Translations under genes and position numbers: made by a program | In this document: positions 11,439-22,208 of the stretch, in pieces | How the letters are laid out: each line of letters opens with the position of its first letter | How positions within the stretch are numbered: position 1 is the stretch's first letter | Assembly (NCBI RefSeq): GCF_035222375.1 | Contig: NC_085888.1 | Location: 1,302,001-1,366,000, forward strand | DNA length: 64,000 nucleotides | Origin: Podospora pseudocomata | Taxonomy: Eukaryota; Ascomycota; Sordariomycetes; Sordariales; Podosporaceae | Direction of reading: 5' to 3' | Notes under the pieces: generated by a model | The model's database searches: none | The model's input: the letters and a program-made list of their open reading frames with translations, nothing else | What the model was told of the DNA's origin: nothing

Positions 11439-13713
11439 GGTGAAGGTTGGTGGTGTGTGAGTGTGGTGAGGACGTCTTCTTTGGGGGAGGAAGTATCTTA
11501 ACAGACTATAGACATAGGCGAGCGACGGTGCCGCGCTGCTGTTGGTTGTAGGGGTGGATGTACATGCTAGGATCACCTGAGCGTTGATGGCAAGCACTCT
11601 GCTGTCTCTGTTGAGCTTGACAAGGGTCGAGTCCACTAGGCTTGGTCTCCTCACTTCAGACGATGTAACTGTTGAACACTAGGACAAGGCAGCAGACCAA
11701 AGAAGTCCGAGGGGTAAGACCCCAAATTGTGATGGAATACCATGCCAAAGTCTTTTCTCCATAGCCCAAGTGATGCTAGGTAGACAAAGTCAAGTTAAAC
11801 GTGAAAGCGCTCTAGCTGCTTTAGTTGTTTCTGCCGTCATTTCTTGGAGCGATGCAACTGTGAGTTGGCCAGGCACGAGCCCAAGGAATTGAGGCCGATG
11901 AGCCCAATCAGAGGTGGGTATCTGTAGGTCGATCTCTGCAAAGATTGGACCAGATCCCAAGATTCGGACAAGAGAGTTAAATCTTTAGAGACTCTGGTGA
12001 GAGATATCTCGGATTGGCAAACTTTGAGGATTTTACGTTTACCATATCTTGTGGTTTCCAAGACGCTGGTTGTTTTCTCGGTCAGCCAAAAATATTGAGA
12101 CAACATGAAGGAGAAACTCTCGCTGCCCAGGTACGCCAAGGGATTCTACTCGGAGGATCACACTAGCAACCACTAGCAGCTCTAGACCATGTATCATCGG
12201 CCGTATATTTGTGTGGACTGTGACGACAGTGGTTGACCCCTCATTGAGTTGCAAGGATGAGTTGTGAATGCTTACATTGCTCTTTGGAAACCATTAGCCG
12301 CTGGGTAAGATACCGAGGTAGGATTGCAGAGAGAAACGACCTTTTTGATGATAGGTATATTGACTTCGGATTGAAAGGCACCACTTATTCTCACTTTCTA
12401 TCAAATTGGCAAAGTTATATTATACGCTGGTTGTGGGTGCTATTCCTTCTTTGGGAAGTGATGCCTACTCTGCCTCCGTTTGTTATATATAGGCTTCTAG
12501 TTGAATGAATATGCCACAATGAAGTGCTAAATATGAAACATGAGATCATGGATACTCGAAGCCCGGATTCTAGACTTTAAAAGCTTAGAGTAACGGGAAC
12601 TAAGCTCGAACTATAGACTGTAAGAGCTTAGACTAATGAGAAAGAAGTGTAGATGAAGTTACTGTAATACTTGAAGAGTGGGTAGGATCAGAAGCTTGGT
12701 TGAATATCATCTAACAGTCAAATAGAGGAATGATAGCTATTTTCACCCTCCTCGCCACCATTCTTGCCCTCCATAAAAGACACGGAGATATCTGAACTTG
12801 GACCCAGCATATACAGTGTTTTGCTTGATATATATCTAAGTAGATGGGTGTTGGATGTTGTTCGCGGATCTAATGTTTCCTAAATACACCTTTCATGTCA
12901 CACGGCAAAAGCCACTCACCTGCAACCACGACCAACAACACTGTCGATACCACCGCAAGGAGGGGTAACTGCAAGTTGTGAACCAGTGGTCAAAGTGAGG
13001 CAGACAATCTGAAGGCATGGCGGTTATCAAAGGAAGCCCACTGGCCCCTAAGATATTGAGGAACTTGGCAGCGGACTGAGGCCACTAGGCACGGACCACC
13101 TAACGATGGATTAATACGCGTCTTTGTGATCTGTTTGTATTCCTAGACCTTCTTCTTCCTCATCACGCTCTTCGAGGCCATTGAAGATTATTAGACTGAA
13201 TTGAACCATGAAGTTCCAAGCCCTGATATTACAGCCCTTGTCACATTTCATCACATAATTCCCTACCTCAAGAGGTGTATGAGAATGCGGTGTGAATCAG
13301 AGTAATCAGTGAGATAAAATCGTTTGGTTCACTTGTAAGCTGAGCCTCTGACCTACAATAAGACGAAAGCACTTCTGCCTGAGACACGACAATTCTCGTA
13401 CTGACATGCCTTGAAGGGTTGCAAGCCCTAGGTTTTTTTCTTTCTTCATTAATATTCAAGGTCAGGTTCTAGAAATTAAAGACTGGAGTCTTGAATATCA
13501 AAAGCTCGGATTTCTAGATATTAAAAGCTACTTTAAGAGCCTATATCAGCTAAGAAGGAGACAGTATAAATTAAGCCTATATTCCAAAACGCCAAACTAT
13601 CACTTGGTATTCCTCTAAGCCACGCCGTGTACTGTGTAAAGCCAAAAAGTTCTATCATGATCTCATAATTTCATTCCACTGCTTGTTGGCCGTGTTGAAT
13701 CTCTAGCCACAAT
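11439..13713. other. AT-rich gene-poor gap with decayed repeats
   Basis: About 2.3 kb without a convincing gene. From about 11.8 kb it is visibly richer in A+T than the flanking genes. Short related phrases built on TTAAAAGCTT / TAAGAGCTTA and ACTATAGACT recur at 12565-12640 and again at 13465-13540, which looks like an old repeat degraded by mutation. RIP would fit, but I did not compute dinucleotide ratios. Confidence 0.5.
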
Positions 13714-15559
13714 CTATGATGGAGGTTCGTGTACAGGAGGCGGTGGCCAGATTCCCAGAGGCTCATTTTCCACAGAGACGACAATCGACGGTGAGTTGAA
13801 ACCGCTTGGTTGAATAGTGAGGGACGATCCAGGCTTCGCTGATGGAGACGTCGTGTCGGCATCGTCGTTGTGGCGAGGGCCGGAGTCGTGAGAAGCTCTG
13901 TGGGAGGTTCCGTAGTTAAGATCCGGCCTGGACGGGCCTCCTGGCGAAATCTGCAACGATACAGGGTTTGGCGACAGAGCCCTCGATGACGAGGGCGGGC
14001 TGGGCTTTGTGAAACCCGTGACACTCCCTGTGAAACTGTTTGCTCTTGAGCGTCGACGTCCGCGCTCATCGTCTTCTGGACGAGCCATGTTGTATCTATC
14101 CTTAAGGTGCCTCAGATTCCGGTTCCGAACTTCTTCTCCTGGCGTCGTTGGATATTTGCTCGCCGCAACATCCTGGAACTCCGAATCGTCGAAGCTCTTG
14201 AGATCCGCGGTGCCGAGTATGTGACCGATGGCGCTCAGTCCTTTTGCTATCTTGCTCCGGCCCGCATCGGGACGACGGGGTCCGTCCGATTTGTCTTCGC
14301 TGATACGCCTGGGTCCCGAATGGCTGATGCCAAGTCCAATTTGTGCATCAAACTCGTCATGATGGTGCGAGCAGTTGCAATGAGCTGGGGTAGGGCTCGC
14401 TGCAGCAACCATGTCTTCTGCCAGTAGCATATAAAGCGAACCACAGGCAGCAAAGGCTGATGCCACAATCGGCGCCCATTGACCTGGCCAGAAATGTTAG
14501 TAATAAGACCGGTGAATTGGAATGGACAGTGGATGGAATAACGACTACATACCAACGTTGGCCATGGGTTCTGTTTGCCAATTGACTGGGCCGCTCCAAA
14601 AATTCAACTCCCCCACGACAAGAATTGCAATGACAGCTGCTCCGAACACCGGAATTTCCACGACGCTTAGAAACCCCCTGATGATATTATTGACCTTATT
14701 CATCCTCTCAGGGGTAGCGCCGTTGGTTCCCGTTTCTGGCTGATCCAGATATGTCTCTCCAAACCGCTCTTGCCAGTTCACTTTAAGTATCTTGTCCCAC
14801 ATCGACACCATCGAAAGGATGGCAGGAATGCAACAGGCGGCGCAGAATAGCGTGGCGGTGCCAAACGTCATGATGAAAGGCTCGGGAATAACATATATCT
14901 CGTCTGCCGAACCTTGTCGCATCGGTGAAAAGGGCCCGTCTTCAACAGAGCATACCAAACCGCATAAACTTTCGCCGTAAATAAAAAGTGACTCGTCGGT
15001 ATCACACGGCACCGCCTCGGTCCGAAAGAACTCAACAGTCAAAGCCAACAGGCCAACGAGGATGATGCCTGCCCAAAGGAATATGGTATTCCGACCAGGG
15101 TTGTTGAAATATGTAGTTGACAGTCTAACCGTGATGGGGGCTGTTAGAATGCCAATAGAGCAGAACTGGAAAGCGCCATATATGTCCATATCAACGGCGT
15201 TGGGAACATGCAACGCCGCCAAAGCTACTCCGTGGACTGCAGCAACGGCGGGGAAGATCAAGGCTGCGGCCAAGCAAGCGTTTCGAAGCCATTCCGTCTT
15301 CCTAGCAAGCACACAAGCTGCAACAAGAACATAGTATCTGAAAGGAGATGTAAGTGTTAGCACGGTATTCTGGTATAGTTGCCGAACAGACCACGTACAA
15401 GACTCTACTACCAGGTCCATATTGACCAGAGACGGGCCATGAACACACCACCTTGGTGGGGGTGTTTACTGCAGCTGCAAGTGCTGGCAGCACAACGTCA
15501 GCGGTGCTATTGCGGGCAACAAGGTCATAGGCGCGTGAAAGTGGCGGAAGCGCGGGCAT
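13714..15559 (-). CDS. Polytopic membrane protein of unknown function, 571 residues
   Basis: Three exons on the minus strand, 15559-15399, 15337-14553 and 14483-13714, sum to 1716 bases. Exon joins are GT-AG and place a hydrophobic segment across each junction. I count about seven or eight hydrophobic segments between residues 50 and 345, including LAAALIFPAVAAVHGVALAA, IFLWAGIILVGLLALTVEFF and FGTATLFCAACCIPAILSMV. A short Cys-containing loop (residues about 175-190) lies between two of them and may face the outside. The last 220 residues are a hydrophilic, Ser/Pro/Arg-rich tail with several possible phosphorylation sites, likely cytosolic. No transporter signature or receptor motif was recognised. 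Real gene very likely; function open. Confidence 0.8.
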
Positions 15560-16445
15560 GTCCTTGCAGTGCCGGAAAAATAAGCTCGTCTAAGAGAAGC
15601 GAAACATCAAGGCAGATCAAGAGCGGCTGAAATGGCAAAGGAGATAGAATAAAAAGAAGACGCAAGATGATAGCGCCATCCGGGGAAACGTGTGCGCTTG
15701 TTATGCAGGTGGTGTTGACAGAGCCTCATGGTCGAAATGTCGGACTTGACTCCTTTAAGGACATCGGTGAATCAGAAGAGGAAGTCGGCAGCAGACAGGG
15801 CGGGGGAACAGGATCGTGTGTGCCGCTGTCTCGGTGTGGTAGCACAATATAGCATCGCAGCGTCATATCGCGATGCGCCTGCTATTCTCGCAAAGCAGGG
15901 CTGTCTGGTTCCTCACGTGTCCTCATGCCAGTTTGGGCTTGTGCCTATGAGAGGACGAGCCAGTCAATATCTCCATGTGGCCGTGCCCGAAGATCACTGA
16001 ATGAATGTACATATGGTATTGTGGGGGCTCGAGATAGTTGCTGGAAAGGATTGCCCCGCATGGTGGCTGTGCCTACATTAGCGTTCCTGGTCAATCGGTT
16101 CCCAATGTGGCATTCGGCGATGCTTCCAGGTTGATTCTCGGTCTCTTTTGTGGGCGGTGTCGGAAAAGACGAGGTCAGAAGCCACTGGGTGACTGGTAGT
16201 TGCAATCTCACAGGGCTAAGCCAGCGCCAAGCCGATTTCTAGCGGGCGAATAAAATATCAGCCACTCAACTTTCCACGTGCCTCCACTCTCCACCGCCCC
16301 GCAGACAAACCTCGACCCTGAGCCTCTTGCTATCACAAGATATGTTCGATATGTTCCTTGATCTTCTATGATTGATCCTGATCTTCTTTCTGCCATTTTG
16401 GCATGCCGCAAGTGTCGTGACCGTTGAACCCATTGCGCTGGCAAC
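15560..16445. promoter_or_regulatory. Divergent spacer between two membrane-protein genes
   Basis: About 0.9 kb between divergent genes, carrying both promoters. No credible coding frame seen. Confidence 0.5.
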
Positions 16446-18601
16446 ATGGCAACCACGACGGACTCGAGTAGCGGCAACCGTGACATCAGTGAATGGCGGT
16501 CAATTGTCACACTCATTGTGTTCGTCATTACCAGTAAGTGTATATACCGTTCATAGTATTCTGGCAAGGGCACCAGCTAACTCAACTCTAAATAGATGTT
16601 GTGGTTCTATTTCCGTTTCATATTCCCTTCTGCATTCCTCGGTGGCTTTACAACGGTTTTCTAGGGGCGCTAAGCTCCATGCGCATCATCTCGCCCCGCA
16701 ACAAGACTCAGGGGACAAGCTCACCATGGGTGCGGTTACGGTTGTCAATGAATATTGTGACGGCACCCGTGTTTGCCGATCTTTTTCTGCTGGCCATAAA
16801 AGCCATCGGTGGCAAGGAGGTCAAGGATGGAACCGTTGGAGCGGACCATATCCACCCTATCGATATCATGGTCTTTTTCATCACCCTCGCCTATATCGCC
16901 ATATCCATCGACGCATCAGGGCTTATTCGATATCTGGCCTTCAGGGTGCTGCAATGGGGCGGGAAGGTCGGACATCGCCTGTTCTTCTACCTCTACCTCT
17001 TCTTTTTCGGCATAGGCAGCTTTGTTGGCAACGATCCCATCATCTTGTCTGGGACAGCTTTCTTGGCCTACATGACGCGCGTTTCGAGCAACATTGTTCA
17101 CCCTAGGGCCTGGATATATACTCAGTTTGCCGTGGCCAATATTGCCTCTGCTATCCTCGTGTCGTCCAATCCGACGAATTTGGTCTTGGCTGGCGCTTTC
17201 AAAATACGCTTCATCGACTACACAGCCAATATGGTGGTCCCTGTGATCATCACAGCTATCGTGCTCTTCCCCTTCCTGTTGTATATCGTCTTCGCTAGCG
17301 AATCTCTGATCCCTGTCGAGATCAAAATGCACGAGCTTCCGGAAGATGCAAGGGGCAAAAAGCCAGTAAACCCCAACATTCCCAATGCGAGGGGAACGGC
17401 AGAACAACAGGAGGATGAGCCAGGGGAGCAAGGAAAGCTTTTGTCTCTGGAAGAGATCATGAATCCTTTTCTTGACAAGCGTGGTGCGGGATTCGGGGCA
17501 GCCATCATGGCATTGGCTCTGGTCTCAGTTTTGTCTCTTAATGCTGCGTCACAAAACCTTCCAGAGGACGTCGTCCTGCAAGTATACTGGGTGACATTAC
17601 CAGCGGCTTTCATCATGCTCGTGTGGGACTTGGCATTTGGCTGGCTTCATCGCCATGAAACACGTGAGATTGCTCAGGAAGGTCGAAAACAAGTTGAAGA
17701 AGCAAAAGCGGAGCAGGCACGTCTTCAGAGGGAAGAACTGGAACTCGCCGCTTCCCAGGGAGGGGATCAAGTGGTAAGCGTCACCGGGAACGACGTTTCC
17801 GGCATTGGAAGTGATTCAGAAATCGTCAAATGCCAAAGCACTACAATCGATGAGAAGAAGGAAGCTTCTCTGGAGAAAGATACACCACCGACCGAAGCCG
17901 CGACCAAGACCAACAATTCAGACCAACGAACACTTTCGTCAGTTGCCAGAGATGCATACAGATGGTCACAAGAGACCTTCCCCACCGCTACCGCGGTTCT
18001 CTCTCACCTACCCTATGCGTTGATCCCTTTTGCATTTGCAATGTTCATTCTGGTTCAAGCGCTGGTCACGAAAGGTTGGGTAGAGGTCTTCGCCAAGGGA
18101 TGGGATCACTGGGTGAACAAGACCGGAACAGTTGGTGCCATAGGAGGCATGGGCTTTCTCTCGGTCATTCTCTGCAACGTATGTGATTACCTGCTTAGCT
18201 GCAATTTCGCTTTGCTTTACTGACTTGAAATCCAACAGTTTTCGGGTACCAACATTGGAACTACCATCTTATTATCACGCATTATTCAATCATGGCTCAG
18301 GCTTCATGATGCCAGCGGGATTCCTATCAGTGAACGAACGTACTACGCTACGATCTACAGCATGGCCCTTGGCGTTAATTACGGGGCTTTCAGCACGGCC
18401 ATCAGTGCCTCTCTCGCCGGGTTACTCTGGCGTGATATTCTAGCCAAGAAGCATATTCACGTCAGGCGACTTGACTTTGCGCGAGTAAATCTTCCGATCA
18501 TTGCGATTGCCATGAGTGTGGGCTGTGCCGTCCTGATTGGTGAGATATACATTATCAGGAGTGACCGGCCTTTTGACATAGTACCAGTTCTTGAGGAGTA
18601 G
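16446..18601 (+). CDS. ArsB/CitMHS-type ion transporter, 677 residues
   Basis: Three exons, 16446-16533, 16596-18178 and 18239-18601, give 677 residues. The protein belongs to the ion-transporter superfamily that includes the arsenite pump ArsB, NhaD antiporters and citrate carriers (Pfam CitMHS): about eleven membrane segments split by a large hydrophilic loop (residues about 370-480, with a Lys/Glu/Ala-rich helix and low-complexity stretch). Conserved blocks seen are FVGNDPIILSGTAFLAYMTR and SSNPTNLVLAGAF in the first half and NFSGTNIGTTILLSR in the second half, the two inverted repeats around the substrate site. The first exon holds only the N-terminal Ser-rich lead and start of the first membrane segment. 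Substrate (arsenite, organic acid or Na+/H+) cannot be told from sequence. Confidence 0.85.
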
Positions 18602-19020
18602 CATCATAGACATTCGCATTTTCGATAGACTAATAGCATTATTGCATTCGGTTGTTTACCTGCCTAGCGTTGCTAGCCCTAGCGGTTATTGGGGGTAGTC
18701 ACTCCGGCCCGTTCCCCATGCAGATGCAAGAGAATCAGGGAAACTGACTCAGCTAACTGCAGATAAGAATTTTTTCTTTCAAGCCTACTCGCCATCGCAT
18801 TCTCGTCGTTCTTTTCTTGATTAGGTGCCTCATCGGTTTCGAAGGGCTGCTTATCTCGCTCTTTCATGCACATCAGCCTCGCACTCGTGCTTATCGTCTC
18901 ACGAACCAGAAATATCTCACCACCTGACTCCCTTCACTCAGCATCTTCTTTCCACTAAAATATGTATCCGTCTCAATTGCACTGACTTGACAACCGCCCT
19001 ATACAATCATCTCAGTCAAA
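18602..19020. other. Intergenic between two plus-strand genes
   Basis: About 420 bases, with a C/T-rich leader before the next ATG. No gene seen. Confidence 0.55.
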
Positions 19021-20309
19021 ATGTCCCGGCCCCGATACCCCTTTTTGTTTTTCGTCCTTGGCTTGCTATTGTTCCCTGGCTCTTCACTTCAGAACAGCAG
19101 CCCAAGATCAACCACTAGCCAACCAAAGATAATCCTCGACAACGACTGGAACCCCACTGCGTTCATCGCTTTCCTGCTCCCTTTATACTACAACTACACT
19201 GTCCTCGGCTTAGCCTCCGACACAGCCAACTCCTGGGCACTCCAAACCGGCCTTCACGCTCTCGCCTCTCTCGAGATTGCCTCCTTGTCGTCTTGCATCC
19301 CTGTTTACAAGGGGTCTGACTACCCGCTTCTGCAAACAGCACATACCTTTCAAACCTATGAGCTCCTCCACGGTGAGCTACCGTGGAAGGGTGTCTTTGC
19401 GAAGGAGAACACCACCAATGAGAAATTGGGAAATGATCCTACCTCCGGTGACCCACGAAGAGTGGTGAAAGAAGCTTTTACTACCAAGGGATATTATGGA
19501 TACCCCAATGTGAGCTTCGCCGAGGGCTCAGCAGCGGAGTTTATGGTCAAGGCCGTGAGGGAGAATCCAGGGCAGGTAAGCATATTCTCGGCAGGGGCCC
19601 TGACGAATGTCGCGCTGGCAGTGAGGCTTGACGAGGACTTCGCGAAGAACACAGCTGGGTTGTATATCATGGGAGGGTATGTGGACAGGTTCATGGAGCA
19701 GGCTATAGGGGATGTGTTGAGGGCGGACTTGGTCTCGGATGTGAGTTAAGTGCTGAAACATGTTAGATAGACTAAGACTTGACACTGACATGCTGCGGGT
19801 GGGGGATAGATCAACTTTATCGTTGACCCTGAAGCAACCAAGATTGCGCTTACGGCTGACTTTCCGAATATCACGCTTGTGGCTAATTCTGCTAATGGGG
19901 TGATACCGAATCAGGCGTTTCTTAATGAGTTGGTGGCGGTGAATGACAACCCTTTGAGTAGATTGGTCAGGGCGAACCAGCCTACTTATCTGCCGTTTTG
20001 GGATGAGACTGCCGCGGCTGTGATGGTTGATCGTGAGGCGGTTGTGTTGGATGAGGTTGAAGGTACGGTTTCCCAATCCATTTTTGGAAAGAACAAGGGT
20101 TTGCTGATTCGGCGATAGTTTATGTTGATGTCGATACATCGTACCACTCGCCCTTTTACGGGTATATCCGCCCGTACCAGGCAGCACTGATGCCGCCTGG
20201 GTTGAGAAAGGTCAAGTACATCAACGCGGTTAACAATACGAAGGTCGCCGAGATGATCAAGACTGTTGTTCAGTTTCCGCCAAAAGGCTGTGCCGATCTT
20301 CATGGATGA
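19021..20309 (+). CDS. Secreted nucleoside hydrolase-like protein, 387 residues
   Basis: Three exons, 19021-19740, 19810-20062 and 20119-20309, sum to 1164 bases. Residues 1-22 form a signal peptide. The fold is that of inosine-uridine nucleoside hydrolases, which cleave the N-glycosidic bond of ribonucleosides: the N-terminal strand ends KIILDNDWNPTAFIAFLLPL, then ASDTANSWALQTGLHALASL, and later QVSIFSAGALTNVALAVR and GLYIMGGYVD. The usual calcium-binding Asp cluster at the N-terminus (D-x-D-x-G-x-D-D) is changed to Asp40-Asn-Asp42-Trp-Asn, a variant I recall in other secreted fungal members. An N-glycosylation-rich surface (several Asn-x-Thr) fits secretion. Whether it is an active hydrolase is uncertain. 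Confidence 0.85.
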
Positions 20310-22208
20310 GGGGCGGATAACCAGGCTTGAGGGATGCTTTAGTCAAGAACTTCATAAGCTCCACGATAACCCAATGCATTAATTGGTAGCACCTTCCTTG
20401 ATTTGTTCCATCCTGTTGACAATTACTGTCGGGGCAGGCACCAACTGGCCCCCACATGTCGCCAGGCCAGCATCCAGAACATGGAAGGTCATCGATTGGG
20501 GGTTAAGGTTTGATAACCGCCAAACCCATCAATCAAACCTCTTTGCCTCTGGTAGCAATCTACAATTTTGTTAAAATGCGAATCGTCCAATTGGTGGTAG
20601 CCGTGAATAGGGACAGCGCCGCACCAGCCCGAACCTGCGCCCACAACAAGTGCGATGAGCATCAATATCCAATCCGAAGATATCACAAGGTCTGAGTATT
20701 CCCCTTTAGAGTAGAACCTAGTCAGAATATTGTTAGCTCTTGCAAGTTGCAAAGACGGAAGAATGACGAGAGCGAAATGATCATACTCGGCTAGAGAGCT
20801 CATCAGCATTTCAAAGGGCTCGTCGTCCCTGGGAGGCGCTGCCTGGGTCCCCAAGAGGGAGAACCCTCATGGCATTGTCCGTGTTGATGTTGTCGTCTGC
20901 ACGTAAGGGACGTAGACGGTGTGACGGCTCGATGTCTCGGGGTGCTGCTCCAGCACTCTTGCACTCTCAAAGCACCGATCGCACTGCTTACAGTAACCCA
21001 TCTAGCCAGATTTATAGAACACTCTCAATCGTCTGCATCACACCCGCTTTGCTATTGTGGTCATTCCGCATTTGTCTCTGTTGCGACCTGACTCTTGCCT
21101 GACACCTCAGCCAGCTGGGCCCAACTTGAAGTACTACCTAGAACCCAAAATAATAACCCCTCCACAAATATACGCCCCCGCCGCACTCGTTGATGCACAA
21201 ATTACCGCTCCGGTTGTCTCCACGCTACCCGACGGCACCCGCGAATACCCACTCCGGACTTACTCCTACTCCACGACCGCTCCTTTCCAAAGCGCATCCT
21301 CGAAGGCAAACCGATCGATGAGGACGTCTACGGCGCTCCACTCATACCACTACGGTTCCGTGATGACGTACGACGCTTGTTGCCGTGACCACCGAGCCGA
21401 GAGGAAATGCTGGTGGCTTCACAATCAAGCACATTAACTCCCATACCTGACCGTGCCCACGTCGAGCGGTTCTGTTACGGTGTCTGCGCCAGCTACTTTC
21501 TGCTCGGTGGTGCGACATATTCGCCCACGTTAAGATCCGCCACTACGTTTGGGTCCTTCCGGGCTTCGGAAAGGATCTTCCTCATCTCGAAATACAGGTT
21601 TGGTTGTGGCTTCTTCTACCTCTCACCGCTCGGAAACACCTTCCTCCGTAGTCTATTGACCCGTGGGACTAATAGCTGGTATAAGGCGTGAATTTCTTCT
21701 TTGCCCTATTGATGAAATCTCCTTCATCAGATACATGCCCTTTCTTTAGGTCTGCCAGTTTGTCATCACCCTCGTAATTCCAGCTGTCAAACTCAGTTAG
21801 TCCAATGTCTTTACCCGGTCCATTGTAGTGGATACATATCTCAACCGCCGACTTGGCACAGTGTTGTAGCTGACTGTGCCCTACTTGCGAATTACCTGTT
21901 TCTTGCTTTCGGGATCCCCAATCTAAGGAGATCATAATCTAGAGAAGAAGTTCAGCAGGTGACACGGAAAAATAATACCGGCGAGATTGAATATTCGGCA
22001 CGTCTGTCAAGATAACTTGCTATCACTTCCTGCCTGGTTTGTCGACATCTCCTATCAGAGTAATATTGATATAGGGAACGAATCATCTCAATTCAGCACG
22101 GCCTAACCAACCACTGGCCCTAATTCTCTCCGTTTCCGAACCTGACAAGTTACAGTGGACCCCTGGATCGGCTCGTTGGGCTGCGCTCATGTCGCCAGCG
22201 CCGCGATC
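20310..22208. other. Gene-poor stretch with possible relics
   Basis: No intact gene. On the minus strand at 20489-20854 a frame contains SSDWILMLIALVVGAGSG, which faintly recalls fungal rhodopsin-like membrane proteins, but it is short and unsupported. On the plus strand at 21057-21700 three frames are alternately protein-like, as in a decayed gene, with no family recognised. The minus frame 21669-21935 (88 codons) is also unassigned. Confidence 0.4.
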
